From: Bradyrhizobium oropedii
Lineage (GTDB): Bacteria > Pseudomonadota > Alphaproteobacteria > Rhizobiales > Xanthobacteraceae
Direction: 5' to 3'
Length of the DNA: 64,000 nucleotides
NCBI RefSeq assembly: GCF_020889685.1
Contig: NZ_JACMYO010000011.1
Coordinates: forward strand, 1 to 64,000
In this document: positions 8,525 through 16,464 of the stretch, in pieces
How positions within the stretch are numbered: position 1 is the first letter of the stretch
Layout: every line of letters begins with the position of its first letter
The notes under the pieces: generated by a model
What the model saw: only the letters and a program-made list of their open reading frames with translations
The model's database searches: none
What the model was told of the DNA's origin: nothing
Program-made: the position numbers and the translations under genes

Positions 8525-9969
8525 CTGCGGCGTCCGATGCCGTTGCCTGGGTCCTGTTGATCCCGATCTGCGCGGCGGCGACGCTTGCGGCACTGCCCGG
8601 CTACCGGCTGACCGCCGGGATCAATATCCTGGCCAGTCTCGGCACCTTGCTGGCCGCGCTTTCGCTCTTCGTCATCGAACGCCCACAGCCCGGCCAGTAC
8701 CTGCTGATCGACGATCTCAACATCGTCTTCATCGTGCTCAACACCTTCGTGGGATTCACCACGAGCGTGTTCAGCGCGAGCTATATCGCTCACGAACTCG
8801 AGACCGGACGGCTGACGCCGGGCTATCTGCGATTCTACCATGCGATGTATCAGGTCATGATGTTCGGCATGAACCTCGCGTTCGTGTCGAACAATATCGG
8901 CCTGATGTGGGTCGCCGTCGAGATCGCCACGCTCACCACCGTCCTGATGGTCGGCATCTACCGGACCCATGCGGCGCTGGAAGCGGCCTGGAAGTACTTC
9001 ATCCTCGGCAGCGTCGGCATCGCGCTCGCGCTGTTCGGCACGATCCTGGTGTACATGGCCGCGCTGCCGGTCATCGGCGAGGGTCAGGACGCCATGGTGT
9101 GGACGGTGCTGATCAGCCGAGCGGCGACATTCGACCCGGCATTGCTCAATGTCGCCTTCATCTTCCTGCTACTCGGATACGGCACCAAGGTGGGCCTGGC
9201 GCCGCTGCACGCCTGGCTCCCGGACGCGCATGCCGAGGGCCCGACCCCGATCTCCGCCGTGCTGTCCGGCCTGCTGCTCAACGTGGCGCTCTATGCGGTG
9301 CTTCGCTTCAAGATCCTGCTCGCCGTCAATCCGGATGCGATATCGCCGGGCCCGCTGATGGTGACGATGGGACTGACCTCGCTCCTGTTCGCGGCGTTCA
9401 TGCTGTATCGCCGCCGCGACATCAAGCGGCTGTTTGCCTATTCCTCGATCGAGCACATGGGCATCATCGTGTTTGCGTTCGGGATGGGCGGTCCACTCGC
9501 CAACTTTGCCGGCCTGCTGCACATGGTGATGCACAGCCTCACCAAGTCGGGAATCTTCTACGCGGTCGGCCACATCGCACAGGTGAAAGGCACGCAGCGG
9601 ATTGCCAACATTCGCGGCCTGACCGAAACCCACCCGGCACTTGGCTGGAGCCTTGTGATCGGCGTAGTCGCGATCGCCGGTCTGCCGCCGCTCGGCATCT
9701 TCATGAGCGAATTCCTCATCGTCAGCTCCACCTTCGCGCGCCAGCCGCTGCTCGCCATCCCGCTGGTGTTCGGCCTGCTGCTCGCTTTCGGTGCGCTGAT
9801 CCTGCGCCTGACCAGCCTTGCATTCGGCGAGCCGCGCGGCAACGCCGCGCCGGCGGATGCATCCTATTTGCCGATGTTCGCGCATTTCGCGTTGGTGCTG
9901 ACCGCGGGCATCTACCTTCCGGGGCCGCTGGTCGTCTGGTTCCAGCACGTCGCCAACCTTCTGGGTTAG
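8521..9969 (+). CDS. hyfF: HyfF-like proton-conducting membrane subunit
   Basis: The 482-residue protein is a second NuoL/M/N-type antiporter-like subunit. Its hallmark helices are visible: MWVAVEIATLTTVLMVGIYR with the conserved glutamate, GYGTKVGLAPLHAWLPDAHA with the lysine, and AYSSIEHMGIIVFAFGMGG followed by LLHMVMHSLTKSGIFYAVGH. It is equivalent to HyfF in E. coli hydrogenase 4 and to NuoN/NuoM in complex I. With HyfB this gives the complex two putative ion-translocating modules. A HyfD equivalent is absent. The gene overlaps hyfE by four bases and is followed by hyfG after 16 bases. Confidence 0.9.
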   Translation: MTAASDAVAWVLLIPICAAATLAALPGYRLTAGINILASLGTLLAALSLFVIERPQPGQYLLIDDLNIVFIVLNTFVGFTTSVFSASYIAHELETGRLTPGYLRFYHAMYQVMMFGMNLAFVSNNIGLMWVAVEIATLTTVLMVGIYRTHAALEAAWKYFILGSVGIALALFGTILVYMAALPVIGEGQDAMVWTVLISRAATFDPALLNVAFIFLLLGYGTKVGLAPLHAWLPDAHAEGPTPISAVLSGLLLNVALYAVLRFKILLAVNPDAISPGPLMVTMGLTSLLFAAFMLYRRRDIKRLFAYSSIEHMGIIVFAFGMGGPLANFAGLLHMVMHSLTKSGIFYAVGHIAQVKGTQRIANIRGLTETHPALGWSLVIGVVAIAGLPPLGIFMSEFLIVSSTFARQPLLAIPLVFGLLLAFGALILRLTSLAFGEPRGNAAPADASYLPMFAHFALVLTAGIYLPGPLVVWFQHVANLLG

Positions 9970-9985
9970 CGAGGGAGAGCGGGAT

Positions 9986-11497
9986 ATGGCGACATTGATC
10001 GATCTGATCCGGGCAGGCCACAAGGTCGAGCGGCATCGTCCATGGCCGCGCGCAGTGGTGGACGCGAAAGTCTGGCGCTCCGCCGCCGGCGCCCTCGCCG
10101 ATGGCGGCTTGAGCCTGCTCGGGCTGTGGGGCGAACCGTCCTGCGTGCACATGGCGGTTCTCGACAACCGCACGTCCGCCATCGGCGTGCTCAGCCTGGA
10201 TTGTCCCGATCACCAATTCCCTTCGGTCGCAGCCCATCATGCTCCGGCGCTTCGATTGGAGCGCACCATCCACGACCTGTTCGGGCTTGTGCCTACGGGG
10301 ACACCGGATCCCCGTCCATGGCTCGATCATGGTCGATGGCAAAGGCGCTTCCCGCTCGGCGAGCGTCTCGATGCATCAACGGATGCAGCGCCTTATCGTT
10401 TCCTTCCGGCCGAGGGAGGCGGCCTGCACCAGATTGCGGTCGGCCCGGTCCATGCAGGCATCATCGAGCCCGGACATTTCCGCTTTACCGCGAGCGGCGA
10501 GACCGTCGTCCGCCTGGAGCAGCGGCTCGGTTACACCCATAAGGGCGTCGAGGGATTGATGGCGGGGAGCACCGTCGAGCAGGCCGTGCGGCTTGCCGGC
10601 CGGATCTCCGGCGACAGCACGGTCGCCTATGCACTGGCATTTGCGCAGGCGGTCGAGGCCGCGCAGCGGATTGCCGTGCCGCCACGCGCGCTGTTGCTGC
10701 GCGCGCTGATGGCCGAGCTTGAGCGACTGGCCAACCATCTCGGCGACATCGGTGCGATCTGCAACGATGCTTCGTTTGCGCTGATGCAGGCGCATTGCGC
10801 CGTGTTGCGCGAGTCCGTGCTGCGCGCTGCCGACGCTGCATTCGGCCACCGCCTGATGCGCGACCTTGTCGTTCCCGGCGGCCTCGCGCGCGACATCGCC
10901 GGCGATGGATCCAGCGCAATCCGCGCCGCGCTCGACCAGATCCGGCGGCATTTCCCGGCGCTGATCGAACTCTACGACAACACCGCCTCATTGCAGGATC
11001 GCACGGTCACCACCGGCGTGGTTACCCCGGCGCTCGCCCGGCAATTCGCCGCCGGCGGCTATGTCGGGCGTGCAAGCGGCCGCAACCATGACGCCCGACG
11101 CATGCCCGGTTATCTTCCCTATGATGGCCTGCGTTTCGAAGTTCCCGTGCTCAGCGATGGCGACGTCAACGCGCGGGTCTGGATCAGGATCCGCGAAGTC
11201 GAGCAGAGCCTCGGGCTGGCGGACCAGATCCTCGCTGGCCTCGAAGCCGGCCCGGTCAGGGTGTCGCTGCAAGCCGCGACGGAATCTTGCGAAGGCATCG
11301 CGCTCGTCGAAGGTTTCCGCGGCGATATCCTGGCCTGGCTGCGCCTGAGCGGCGATCGGATCGAACGATGTCATCTGCGTGATCCGTCATGGTTTCAGTG
11401 GCCCCTGCTCGAGGCAGCCATCGAAGCCAACATCGTGGCCGATTTCCCACTCTGCAACAAATCGTTCAACTGCTCCTATTCAGGGCAGGACCTCTAA
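9986..11497 (+). CDS. hyfG: HyfG/NuoCD-like large subunit lacking NiFe cysteines
   Basis: This 503-residue protein fuses a NuoC-like N-terminal domain (about residues 1-120, including ERTIHDLFGLVPTG) to a NuoD/HycE-like large subunit. In catalytic group 4 hydrogenases a CxxC pair follows the RLGYTHKG segment and a second pair ends the protein. Here the first position reads RISGDSTVAYALAF and the C-terminus reads FPLCNKSFNCSYSGQDL, so no CxxC pair is present at either end. A nickel-iron centre is therefore not expected. This fits the Ehr (energy-converting hydrogenase-related) class. The electron donor and acceptor are unknown. Confidence 0.85.
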   Translation: MATLIDLIRAGHKVERHRPWPRAVVDAKVWRSAAGALADGGLSLLGLWGEPSCVHMAVLDNRTSAIGVLSLDCPDHQFPSVAAHHAPALRLERTIHDLFGLVPTGTPDPRPWLDHGRWQRRFPLGERLDASTDAAPYRFLPAEGGGLHQIAVGPVHAGIIEPGHFRFTASGETVVRLEQRLGYTHKGVEGLMAGSTVEQAVRLAGRISGDSTVAYALAFAQAVEAAQRIAVPPRALLLRALMAELERLANHLGDIGAICNDASFALMQAHCAVLRESVLRAADAAFGHRLMRDLVVPGGLARDIAGDGSSAIRAALDQIRRHFPALIELYDNTASLQDRTVTTGVVTPALARQFAAGGYVGRASGRNHDARRMPGYLPYDGLRFEVPVLSDGDVNARVWIRIREVEQSLGLADQILAGLEAGPVRVSLQAATESCEGIALVEGFRGDILAWLRLSGDRIERCHLRDPSWFQWPLLEAAIEANIVADFPLCNKSFNCSYSGQDL

Positions 11498-11508
11498 GGA
11501 ACGGGGCG

Positions 11509-12042
11509 ATGCGCAAACTTCTATTCCAGAGCCTGTTTCGCCAACCATTGACCGAGCAAGCACCGCGGCCGGACGATGCCGCGCTTGCAGAGCTCGCGGC
11601 CATGGTCGGCCACACCGCAAGACGGCGCCTCGGCCGCAGCCTCTCGATCCGCGAAGTCGATGCGGGCTCGTGCAACGGATGCGAGCTGGAAATTCACGCA
11701 CTGAGCAATGCGTATTACGACGTCGAACGGTTCGGCATCCGGTTCGTCGCCTCGCCCCGTCACGCCGACGTCCTGCTCGTCACCGGTCCCGTCACCAAGA
11801 ACATGCGCGAGGCGCTGGAGCGCACCTATCGTGCGACCCCCGATCCCAAATGGGTCGTCGCCGCGGGCGATTGCGCCAAAGACGGCGGATGCTTCGCCGG
11901 CAGCTACGCGGTGGTTGGCGGGGTTTCCGCGGTCGTTCCGGTCGATCTCCACATTCCGGGTTGCCCGCCTTCTCCGATGGCCATTCTGCGTGGCCTGGTC
12001 GCCTTGCTCGAGACGGTGGACACCGGCGTCGCGGCAAGGTGA
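11509..12042 (+). CDS. hyfI: HyfI/NuoB-like iron-sulfur small subunit
   Basis: A 177-residue member of the NuoB/HycG/HyfI family. The four ligands for the proximal 4Fe-4S cluster are present: SCNGCELE (a hydrogenase-type CxxC), GDCAKDGGCF and PGCPPSP. The subunit should therefore still carry its cluster although the partner large subunit has no nickel-iron site. The ATG at 11509 lies 11 bases after hyfG. HyfA and HyfH ferredoxin-like subunits and maturation genes (hyp) are missing from the cluster, so the electron input path cannot be deduced. This is the last gene of the operon. Confidence 0.9.
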   Translation: MRKLLFQSLFRQPLTEQAPRPDDAALAELAAMVGHTARRRLGRSLSIREVDAGSCNGCELEIHALSNAYYDVERFGIRFVASPRHADVLLVTGPVTKNMREALERTYRATPDPKWVVAAGDCAKDGGCFAGSYAVVGGVSAVVPVDLHIPGCPPSPMAILRGLVALLETVDTGVAAR

Positions 12043-12094
12043 GAGCACGAAGAGAGACGAGGTGGCTGCGCCCGCAATGTCGCGGCAATGATCG

Positions 12095-13105
12095 CTAACC
12101 GCTGTCGCGCAGCACCAGCTCGAAGCCGAGATCGATGCGGCGCTCGCCGCCGCGCTCCAGGGTCAGCGTCGCCGCGGTGCGGCCGATCGCGTCGCCATGC
12201 ACGCTGATGGTGCTGAGCGTCGGCGAGATCAGCTGGCCCATTTCGAGATCGCCGAGCCCGATCACGGCGACCGGTTGCGCCGATGCCGGTCCGTCACGCA
12301 GCACCCCGGCCTTGCGCAGCCCCGACATGAAGCCGATCGCATGGGCATCGTTGGCGGCGAACACCGCGTCGACACCAGGCAGGCGTGCATGCGCCGCCAC
12401 GCTGCCTGAATCCTTGCGGTCCAGGATCAGCCGGCGCGGCTCGGCGAGGCCGCTTGCCAAGGCCTCGTCCCTGAAGCCGAACCAGCGGCGCGTCCCGCGC
12501 GGATCGTCGCCGCCGATGAAGGCGAGTTGCTTGCGTCCCTGCGCAACCAGATGCTTCGCGACCGCGACACCGGCCTTGTAATTGTCGAAGCCCGCGACCG
12601 CGTCGATCGGATTTGCCGGCAGATCCCAGGTCTCGACGATCGGGATGCGCGCATTGCGCAGCAGGCGGCTGCCGTCTTCGGTCGCCGGCGAGCCGACCAT
12701 GATGATCGCCTCGGGCCGCCGCGACAGCAGCGCCGCCAGCATGCGATCCTCGCGCGCCGCATCGTAGCGCGACTGCGCCAGGATCACGGAGAAGCCGAGC
12801 GGCTCGAGCTTGTCGGACAGGCCCTGCACGGTATCGGCGAAGATCGAGTTGGCGATGGTCGGCACCAGCACGCCAACCGAATTTGTCCGCGCGCTCGCCA
12901 GCGCGCCCGCCACCAGGTTCGGGATGTAGCCGAGGTCGCGCATCGCCTGCTCGACCCGCGCCCGGGTCTCCGGGGCGACCAGGTCGGGCATCCGCACCAC
13001 CCGGCTCACCGTGATCGAGGAGACGCCGGCGCGCTTGGCCACCTCCGAGAGGGTGGGCGCGGCACCGGTCGGGCCGGTCCCGGGTTCGGTCAGTTCGGAG
13101 CTCAT
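12095..13105 (-). CDS. LacI-family transcriptional regulator
   Basis: This is a 336-residue LacI/GalR regulator. The N-terminal helix-turn-helix has the typical TLSEVAKRAGVSSITVSRVV sequence. The hinge region follows, then a periplasmic-binding-protein-like sensor domain starting about residue 65 (VGVLVPTIANSIFADTVQGL). Family members repress sugar or related catabolic operons until a ligand is bound. I chose the ATG at 13105; a longer frame exists but would add residues that overlap the operators. The gene is divergent from the PhyH-MFS-isomerase cluster and two LacI-type palindromes lie between them, so that cluster is its likely target. Confidence 0.9.
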   Translation of the reverse strand: MSSELTEPGTGPTGAAPTLSEVAKRAGVSSITVSRVVRMPDLVAPETRARVEQAMRDLGYIPNLVAGALASARTNSVGVLVPTIANSIFADTVQGLSDKLEPLGFSVILAQSRYDAAREDRMLAALLSRRPEAIIMVGSPATEDGSRLLRNARIPIVETWDLPANPIDAVAGFDNYKAGVAVAKHLVAQGRKQLAFIGGDDPRGTRRWFGFRDEALASGLAEPRRLILDRKDSGSVAAHARLPGVDAVFAANDAHAIGFMSGLRKAGVLRDGPASAQPVAVIGLGDLEMGQLISPTLSTISVHGDAIGRTAATLTLERGGERRIDLGFELVLRDSG

Positions 13106-13143
13106 GGGCCGGAGCCTGCACGATTCCGGGTTGCCAAGCCACG

Positions 13144-13182
13144 ATGTTAGCGCTAGCATCGTCTAATGTTAGCGCTAACATT
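13144..13182. promoter_or_regulatory. Two LacI-type operators
   Basis: A perfect 18-base palindrome (AATGTTAGCGCTAACATT, 13165-13182) and an imperfect copy with one arm mismatch (ATGTTAGCGCTAGCAT, 13144-13159) lie side by side in the lacI/phyH intergenic region. Both have the central CG step expected for LacI/GalR operators. Centre-to-centre spacing is about 22 bases, two helical turns. They should control both divergent transcripts. Confidence 0.88.
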
Positions 13183-13203
13183 CAAGAAAAAGGGAGGAAC
13201 GGA

Positions 13204-14076
13204 ATGATTTCGGACGAACAGGCCCAGGCCTACAAGCGCGACGGAGTGATCGTGGTGCCCGAGGTGCTCACCCAGGAGACCCTCGGCAAGGTGCGCACGG
13301 TGCTCGCGGAGCTGGTGGCCGGCGCCGCCAGCGTGAGCGAGCACACCGACGTCTACGACCTCGAACCGGGCCACACGCCGGAGACCCCGCGCGTTCGCCG
13401 CATCAAGGCGCCGCACAAGGTACACCCGATCTTCGACGAGATCGTCCGCAGCCCCGCCGTGATCTCGATCCTGACCAGACTGATTGGTCCCGGGCTTCGC
13501 CTGCACGGCTCCAAGCTCAACATGAAGTCGGCGCAATACGGCTCGCCGGTCGAGTGGCATCAGGACTGGGCGTTCTATCCGCACACCAATGACGACATCC
13601 TCGCGATCGGCGTGCTGCTCGACGATTGCGATATCGAGAACGGCCCGATGCTGGTGACCCCGGGCACGCACACCGGCGCCACGATGTGGGATCATCATGG
13701 CGACGACGGCTGCTTCGCGGGCCTGATCGATCCTGACCAGATCCAGGACGACATCAAGCGTGCAGTGCCCTGCATGGGCAAGGCAGGCAGCATGTCATTC
13801 CACCACGTGCGCGCGCTGCACGGCTCGGCGACCAACACGTCGAACCGGCCGCGCAACCTGCTGCTGTATGAAGTCGCCGCCAGCGACGCCTGGCCGCTGA
13901 TGGGCGTGAAGGACTTCGACGAATTCAACAGCCGCCTGCTGGCGGGTCAGCCGGTGGTCGCACCGCGGCTCACCGACGTGCCGGTGCGGATGCCGCTGCC
14001 GCCGGCCAAACGCCAGGGATCGATCTACGAGACCCAGTCGGCGTCGAAGAAATCCTACTTCACGCGCGCTGCCTGA
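13204..14076 (+). CDS. Phytanoyl-CoA dioxygenase (PhyH) family protein
   Basis: A 290-residue non-haem iron(II)/2-oxoglutarate dioxygenase of the PhyH family. The iron ligands are visible as HQD in VEWHQDWAFYPHTND (about residues 118-132) and a later His in HHVRALHGSA, with the 2-oxoglutarate-binding Arg in the following NRPRNLLLYE. Start ATG 13204 has a good AGGGAGGA ribosome site. PhyH proteins hydroxylate diverse substrates, including ectoine precursors and small metabolites. The gene heads a cluster with a transporter and a sugar-isomerase-like enzyme under a LacI operator, which suggests uptake and oxidation of a carbohydrate-related compound. Confidence 0.88.
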   Translation: MISDEQAQAYKRDGVIVVPEVLTQETLGKVRTVLAELVAGAASVSEHTDVYDLEPGHTPETPRVRRIKAPHKVHPIFDEIVRSPAVISILTRLIGPGLRLHGSKLNMKSAQYGSPVEWHQDWAFYPHTNDDILAIGVLLDDCDIENGPMLVTPGTHTGATMWDHHGDDGCFAGLIDPDQIQDDIKRAVPCMGKAGSMSFHHVRALHGSATNTSNRPRNLLLYEVAASDAWPLMGVKDFDEFNSRLLAGQPVVAPRLTDVPVRMPLPPAKRQGSIYETQSASKKSYFTRAA

Positions 14077-14086
14077 GACCCAAGAC

Positions 14087-14112
14087 AATGCCCGCGGCTC
14101 GCCGCGGGCATT
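14087..14112 (+). terminator. Hairpin after phyH
   Basis: A 12-base perfect stem (AATGCCCGCGGC and its complement) with a two-base loop lies 10 bases after the PhyH stop. The downstream sequence is only weakly T-rich, so it may be an attenuator between phyH and the transporter gene rather than a full terminator. Confidence 0.6.
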
Positions 14113-14193
14113 GCTGCTTTCACGGGCACGATCCGAAACCACGCGATCGTGCTCGATCAAACGACCATAAAAATCAAAATTACGGGGAAACGA

Positions 14194-15540
14194 ATGACCG
14201 AGATGGCAAGAGATGGCGCTCGTACATCGCGCCTGCGTGTGATCCTGGCCGCAAGCATCGGCTCCGCGCTCGAATGGTACGACTTCTTCCTCTACGGCAC
14301 CGCAGCCGCGCTGGTGTTCGGCGAGCTGTTCTTTCCGAAGAGCGATCCCCTGGTCGGCACGCTGCTGTCGTTCCTGACCTTCGGCGTCGGCTTCGTGGTA
14401 CGGCCGTTCGGCGGCCTCCTGTTCGGCATCCTCGGCGACCGCTATGGCCGCAAGCCGGTGCTGGTCGCAACCCTCCTGATGATCGGCATCGGCACCACCG
14501 CAATCGGCTTCCTGCCGACCTATTCGCAGATCGGCATCTGGGCGCCGATCCTTCTGGTCGCGATGCGCGTCATCCAGGGCCTCGGCGCCGGTGCCGAGTA
14601 CGGCGGCGCGGTGATCTATCTGGTCGAGAACGCGCCGCCGAAACATCGGGGATTTTGGGGCGGCTTCGCGCCGCTCGGCGTCTCCGTCGGCAATCTGCTC
14701 GCCGCCGGCGCCTTCGCGCTGGTGACGATGCTGCCGCGCGAGGATCTGATGAGCTGGGGCTGGCGCCTGCCCTTCCTGGCAAGCTTCCTGCTGATCGTCG
14801 TCGGCATCTTCGTCCGCATGCGGATCACCGAGACGCCGGTCTATACCCAGGCGGTGGTGGCGCGCGGCAAGGTCGAGAGCAATCCGGCGATGGAGGCGTT
14901 GCGCCGGCACCCGCGCAATTTCTTCGTCGTGCTCGGTGCCCGCATGGCCGAAAACGGGCTCGGCTATTTCTTCCCGGTGTTTGGTCTCAGCTACGTGATC
15001 ACCACGCTCGGCGTGCCGAAAGCGGAGGCGCTGAGCGCGCTGATGCTGGCATTCACGGTCGAGCTGTTTGCGATCCTCGGCTTTGCGGCCTTGTCGGACC
15101 GGATCGGACGGCGGCCGGTCTACATGTTCGGCGCACTCGCCGGCGTTGCGCTTTCCTTCCCGTTCTTCTGGATGGTCGGGACCAAGGAGTGGGTCATGAT
15201 CGCGCTCGCCTTCATCCTGGCGCGTGCCGTGGTGACGGCGGCGATGTTCGGGCCGCAGGCGGCGTATTTCGCCGAACTGTTCCCGCCGCAACGCCGCTTC
15301 GCCGGCTTTGCCTTCGCACGCGAGCTCGGCTCGCTGCTGTCGGGCGGCCCGGCGCCGTTCGTCGCCACCGCGCTGGTGGCGGCCTACGGCACCTGGTGGC
15401 CGGTGGCCTGTTACGCGATGTTCCTGTCGGCCTGCACGGTGGTTGCGATCTGGATCGGGCCCGAGACCTATCAGGAGAACATCGACGCCGATGCGAGCGA
15501 ACAGGCCGAGCTGCCCACGGCGATCCCGGCACGGGCCTGA
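14194..15540 (+). CDS. MFS transporter, metabolite:H+ symporter type
   Basis: The 448-residue protein is a major facilitator of the MHS subfamily (KgtP/ProP/ShiA-like). It has the diagnostic SALEWYDFFLYGTAAALVF first helix, the loop motif GILGDRYGRKPVL, and the matching half-repeat ALSDRIGRRPVY. MHS proteins import organic acids, osmolytes or shikimate together with protons across the inner membrane. The substrate is presumably that of the neighbouring PhyH and TIM-barrel enzymes. The ATG at 14194 is chosen because the upstream frame extension is lysine-rich and not typical. The next gene begins three bases after the stop. Confidence 0.9.
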   Translation: MTEMARDGARTSRLRVILAASIGSALEWYDFFLYGTAAALVFGELFFPKSDPLVGTLLSFLTFGVGFVVRPFGGLLFGILGDRYGRKPVLVATLLMIGIGTTAIGFLPTYSQIGIWAPILLVAMRVIQGLGAGAEYGGAVIYLVENAPPKHRGFWGGFAPLGVSVGNLLAAGAFALVTMLPREDLMSWGWRLPFLASFLLIVVGIFVRMRITETPVYTQAVVARGKVESNPAMEALRRHPRNFFVVLGARMAENGLGYFFPVFGLSYVITTLGVPKAEALSALMLAFTVELFAILGFAALSDRIGRRPVYMFGALAGVALSFPFFWMVGTKEWVMIALAFILARAVVTAAMFGPQAAYFAELFPPQRRFAGFAFARELGSLLSGGPAPFVATALVAAYGTWWPVACYAMFLSACTVVAIWIGPETYQENIDADASEQAELPTAIPARA

Positions 15541-15543
15541 TCC

Positions 15544-16398
15544 GTGGCGCAGCAGCTGCGTGTCCTGCAGTCGCTCTGGGCGATGGAGCGGCGGCTGGCC
15601 GACGAGGCCGAATGGCCGCTGCAAACCCAGCTCGCGATGATCCGCGATGCCGGGTTTGACGGCGCCGGCGTGCGCTTCATCGACCCCGACTTCGCGCGCG
15701 AGGCGACGAGCTTCCTTCGCGCGCATGACATGATCTGGCAGGCGCAATGCTATCCGAAGAGCGTCGACGATCTGAAGCCGGTGCTCGAGCTGGTCGCGCA
15801 GCTCGGCGCCGATCATGTCAATTTGCAGCCGGATGTTCGGCCGCGCCGGCTTTCCGATTGCATTCCCCTGCTCGAAGGCTGGCGGCGGCTTGCCGCGGAG
15901 GCCGGCGTCGCCGTGCATGTCGAGACCCATCGCGACCGCATGACGACCGACCTGTTCTTCACGCTCGATTTGCTCGATTGCTTTCCCGACCTGCGGCTGA
16001 CCGCGGATCTCTCCCATTATCTGGTCGGCCGCGAATTCGCCTGGCCGGTCGACGACATCAATCATGCAATGATCCATCGCATCCTCGACCACGCGTGGGG
16101 CATCCACGGCCGCATCGCGAGCCGCGAGCAGGTGCAGATCTCGCTCGGCTTTCCCCAGCACCAGGGCTGGGTCTCGCTATTCACAGGCTGGTGGGACTAC
16201 GGCATCCGCTCCTGGCGCAGGCGCGCCGGGCCTGACGCGACCCTGACCTTCCTGTGCGAGCTCGGTCCCCCGCCCTATGCCATCACCGGCCCCGACGGCA
16301 GGGAATTGTCCGACCGTTGGCAGGACGCGCTGGTCATGAAGGACATGATCCGCGCGCTGTGGGATCGCATCGCAAGCGAGCCGCAAGGCGCGCCATAG
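15544..16398 (+). CDS. Sugar phosphate isomerase/epimerase-like TIM-barrel protein
   Basis: A 284-residue protein with the xylose-isomerase-like TIM barrel (AP endonuclease 2 superfamily). The metal-site pattern is visible in VHVETHRDRMTTD (Glu, His, Asp) and LTADLSHYLVG, with a later HGRIASREQVQIS. Such enzymes epimerise or isomerise sugars and inositol derivatives in the cytoplasm, using a divalent metal. It starts with GTG three bases after the transporter stop, which strongly suggests co-transcription. Its role is likely catabolism of the compound imported by the MFS protein. Confidence 0.85.
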   Translation: MAQQLRVLQSLWAMERRLADEAEWPLQTQLAMIRDAGFDGAGVRFIDPDFAREATSFLRAHDMIWQAQCYPKSVDDLKPVLELVAQLGADHVNLQPDVRPRRLSDCIPLLEGWRRLAAEAGVAVHVETHRDRMTTDLFFTLDLLDCFPDLRLTADLSHYLVGREFAWPVDDINHAMIHRILDHAWGIHGRIASREQVQISLGFPQHQGWVSLFTGWWDYGIRSWRRRAGPDATLTFLCELGPPPYAITGPDGRELSDRWQDALVMKDMIRALWDRIASEPQGAP

Positions 16399-16464
16399 CG
16401 TTGATTCAAGCGGGCCGCGGCGGCATTCTGACATGACATCCAGTTCAGAACGCCGCGAGGAGCC

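Noticed and set aside
9986-11497. A functional nickel-iron hydrogenase large subunit
   Set aside because: The N-terminal and C-terminal CxxC pairs that bind nickel-iron are absent, so the name hydrogenase would mislead.
13795-16161. A 788-codon open frame on the minus strand
   Set aside because: It lies opposite the PhyH, MFS and isomerase genes, which have clear domains. The frame is Arg/Asp/His-rich low-complexity sequence typical of antisense reading of high-GC genes.
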